NCBI RefSeq assembly: GCF_964204865.1
Contig: NC_135263.1
Location: 4,032,501-4,096,500, forward strand
Direction: 5' to 3'
Length of the DNA: 64,000 nucleotides
From: Styela clava
Taxonomy: Eukaryota; Chordata; Ascidiacea; Stolidobranchia; Styelidae
Made by a program: the position numbers and the translations under genes. Shown here piece after piece: positions 61,831-64,000 of the stretch; positions within the stretch are counted from its first letter, which is position 1; every line of letters starts with the position of its first letter. A model generated the notes under the pieces. That model saw nothing but the letters and a program-made list of their open reading frames with translations, was not told where the DNA came from and searched no databases.

Positions 61831-63660
61831 ACCTATGAAAATAATTTGCGTGGACGATATTATATTTTGTTCCTCTTTCTATTTGAAATTGCAGCACAGC
61901 GCCAGATTCTTATTCAAAAGCAAACGAGGATTGGTTTATAATTTGTCGTGTTTTTTTTTTTTTTAACATCCATAGTTTCCAAATGCAATTTACAACATAC
62001 ACTGAGCTCTTAAACTAGTAAAATAGCATTCAACACAATTTGGGTTGAAGTTGGAGCTGAATAGCAGGCAGTAAATCTGTAATAACAACATGATAATGTG
62101 TCAGCTTTTGGGAAAGTAGGTTTCTGAGATTTATAGGTATAAGAGATCTGAGATTCTGAGATTTATAGATACGTAGATATTGATGTCTGCGCATCTCAAC
62201 CACTTTGGTTTTGGAAATCTTCTGACTTGAAGTATTTCCTAATATTATCTTAATATTTGGACATAAAATGTGCTACTTCTCCTCTCGTTCACTGAGATGT
62301 CCCTCTATTGGAAATAGTAATAAAAAACCATGTATTTGTCTCCTTTTTTGTTGGAGCCTGTCTAATTTTTAAATGGTGATACCTCTGATAAAAATTTACT
62401 ATGGAGTAAATTTCAAGACCTACATGCTATAATATGGCTATGCTTAGGAGAATATTATGACACAAACCCATGGATAATATAATGTTAAAAAATTATCTGT
62501 AGTAGAGTAATGTTGGGGTAGTATATAGTGAGATAGCAGAGTGTGATGCCTCAAGCACTGAGTGAATGGCTATCCAGCGAAGCATTGGCAAGTGAAATAC
62601 AATCAGCATAAGTTGCAAGTTTGGATGAGTCTTTAGCATCTTGGCAAGCTAATGAATACGCTTTCAATCATACTGCTGATTTACTGTGTGAGTACATGAT
62701 GTGAAACCACGCAGGTTACTACATAGAGTGGTGGGATTCAGCCTGTTCGCACCGGTTCTATAGAACCGTCTTAGGGAATTTTATGAGATCAGCGATTCGG
62801 TTATTAATCGGTTTATTTGCTAAAAATAATATGACTTTTTGTAGCAGAACCGGCTGAAAAAATTGACTTTTGTGAAGGAACAGGCTGACAAAAAAATTGA
62901 ATCCCAACACTGACTACATGCGAGAACATTGTCGGGACTGAAGCCACATTATGTCTGTTGTCTGTTTATTTTTATTCATGAATTATGGAAGCACTTATTT
63001 GTTAATTATGCCCATACCTAACTAGTGAATCTGACAAAGTCTGATGTAGGATAGGATTAAGCTGGTTCTCTTCTCATGATCAGACCTGCAGCATCCATCT
63101 TTTACATGATCAAATACTAACGGAGTTTGGAAGGAATTAAAGGAAAATGATAGATTTAATTACAATAGGAGTAATAAGGACGCCCTTGGATCGTGGTTCA
63201 CTAACCAAGAACACCATATTAAATTTCCATATTCTGTTGTAGCAAAAACAATCGGTCAGAACAAGACCTATACCGCATAAACCACCAAAACCTATTTGTT
63301 TCCTGTGCATTAGAAGAGTCTCTATTAATTCCCAAAACACTCCTATTTACGATATGGGTGTATGTAGGTACATCATCTTAGAAGTCACAGCAATCAAGAA
63401 GTATGACTAAACCCTTTCATCATCTTTCACTCAAGATTAATAGTAGAAGCCAACATTAACTAGAACACCAAAGGATTTTCCGATAACCAAAATACTAATT
63501 TTCATTATTAGTATATGCAAATACCCTCCTATGTCAAACCTCCAACCAACACCGATTTTCTGTATTCTGAATGCACCAAACTCCAGTTTAAAAATAGAAA
63601 ACAATGTGCACTCTTCTTTATATTATTAAAACCATAAAGATGAGATTTTTCATTGAAAAT
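61831..63660. other. Intergenic between PSMD7 and RPS13 (convergent 3' ends)
   Basis: A poly-T run is at about 61950-61965. A 187-bp hAT-type MITE lies at 62726-62912. Otherwise no gene seen. Confidence 0.5.
62726..62912. mobile_element. hAT-type MITE, 187 bp
   Basis: Ends GAGTGGTGGGATTCAGCCTG and GAATCCCAACACTG are inverted; the first base of the left end has changed from C to G. Flanks ACTACATA (62718-62725) and ACTACATG (62913-62920) match at 7 of 8. Internal GAACCGGCTG and CACCGGTTC. Confidence 0.72.
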
Positions 63661-63881
63661 TTAAGCAACAAGAGCAGAAGCTGTTGAACTCTCATATTTC
63701 CAATTCGGTGGAAGAACAGCTCTTGATTTGTAGTATCGAGCGAGACGATGGATTCTGCTCTCGACCAAAATCAAACGGAATTTTGAATCTGTGTCTTTGC
63801 GATTCCTTTCTAAGTGCTTGCGCATCGCAACGGCTTTCTTGATCAGATAGTATAAATCTTCTGGCAAATCGGGAGCAAGAC
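63661..63881 (-). CDS. RPS13: 40S ribosomal protein S13 (uS15), last exon
   Basis: uS15 binds 18S rRNA in the small-subunit platform. Minus strand; the exon begins after the acceptor TTTTTAG at 63881 in phase 1 and ends with TAA at 63663-63661. It encodes [20 protein letters not shown], then [40 protein letters not shown] and [12 protein letters not shown], nearly identical to the C-terminal half of the human protein and ending at the same residue. About 73 of 151 residues are visible. Upstream exons lie beyond base 64000; the visible intron piece (63882-64000) shows no snoRNA boxes I can support. PSMD7 is the convergent neighbour. Confidence 0.97.
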
Positions 63882-64000
63882 CTAAAAATAGAGGTAAACA
63901 GTATAAGCAGTGTTGAGAGCAGATAGTAAACTAAAATGTTAGGAATCCAAATCTCCTATGAAGTATGAGTCAAATTTCAAATTAGAGTCACTTTTGTCTG

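Overview
This is an animal nuclear genome window from an AT-rich, intron-containing genome loaded with small DNA transposons. The proteins are animal housekeeping or cytoskeletal types: kynurenine 3-monooxygenase, fascin, PLPP6, CTR9, LRMDA, RPC7/POLR3G, PSMD7 and RPS13. A melanocyte-differentiation LRR protein (LRMDA), a single-gene fascin and a CTR9 close to the vertebrate protein suggest an invertebrate deuterostome. A tunicate or other invertebrate chordate is my best guess, but this is inference and nothing here fixes the species.

Layout. Positions 1-1631 (minus) hold the first three coding exons of KMO; the gene runs off the left edge. Positions 1.7-25 kb have no gene I can support. They hold nested hAT-type elements, a tRNA-derived SINE, a satellite-like tandem repeat and many foldback MITEs. 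One exon at 11527-11637 that encodes a signal peptide is the only possible coding trace there. A tRNA-Ile(UAU) gene with an intron, and a nearby copy lacking the T arm, lie at 25.1-25.85 kb. The fascin gene follows on the plus strand: 8 coding exons, 26034-39887, 485 aa. Positions 40-45 kb are again repeats. The right third is gene-dense: PLPP6 (one exon), a 58-aa membrane protein, CTR9 (one 3 kb exon plus one short one), LRMDA (minus) head-to-head with POLR3G (plus), PSMD7 (7 exons) and the last exon of RPS13 (minus, runs off the right edge).

The genes do not form a pathway. They act in tryptophan catabolism (KMO), actin bundling (fascin), isoprenoid phosphate hydrolysis (PLPP6), Pol II elongation (CTR9 of PAF1C), Pol III transcription (POLR3G), protein degradation (PSMD7) and translation (RPS13). 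The most coherent non-genic signal is a superfamily of short foldback elements. They share the terminal motif CTCCCGAAGTATGTG, come in three length classes (about 110, 215 and 240 bp) and are flanked by 8-bp duplications. Six copies have perfect 8-bp duplications readable here, and copies sit in introns of KMO, fascin and PSMD7. Exon joins were worked out by hand from reading frame, GT/AG borders and remembered family sequence; no alignment or RNA data were available.
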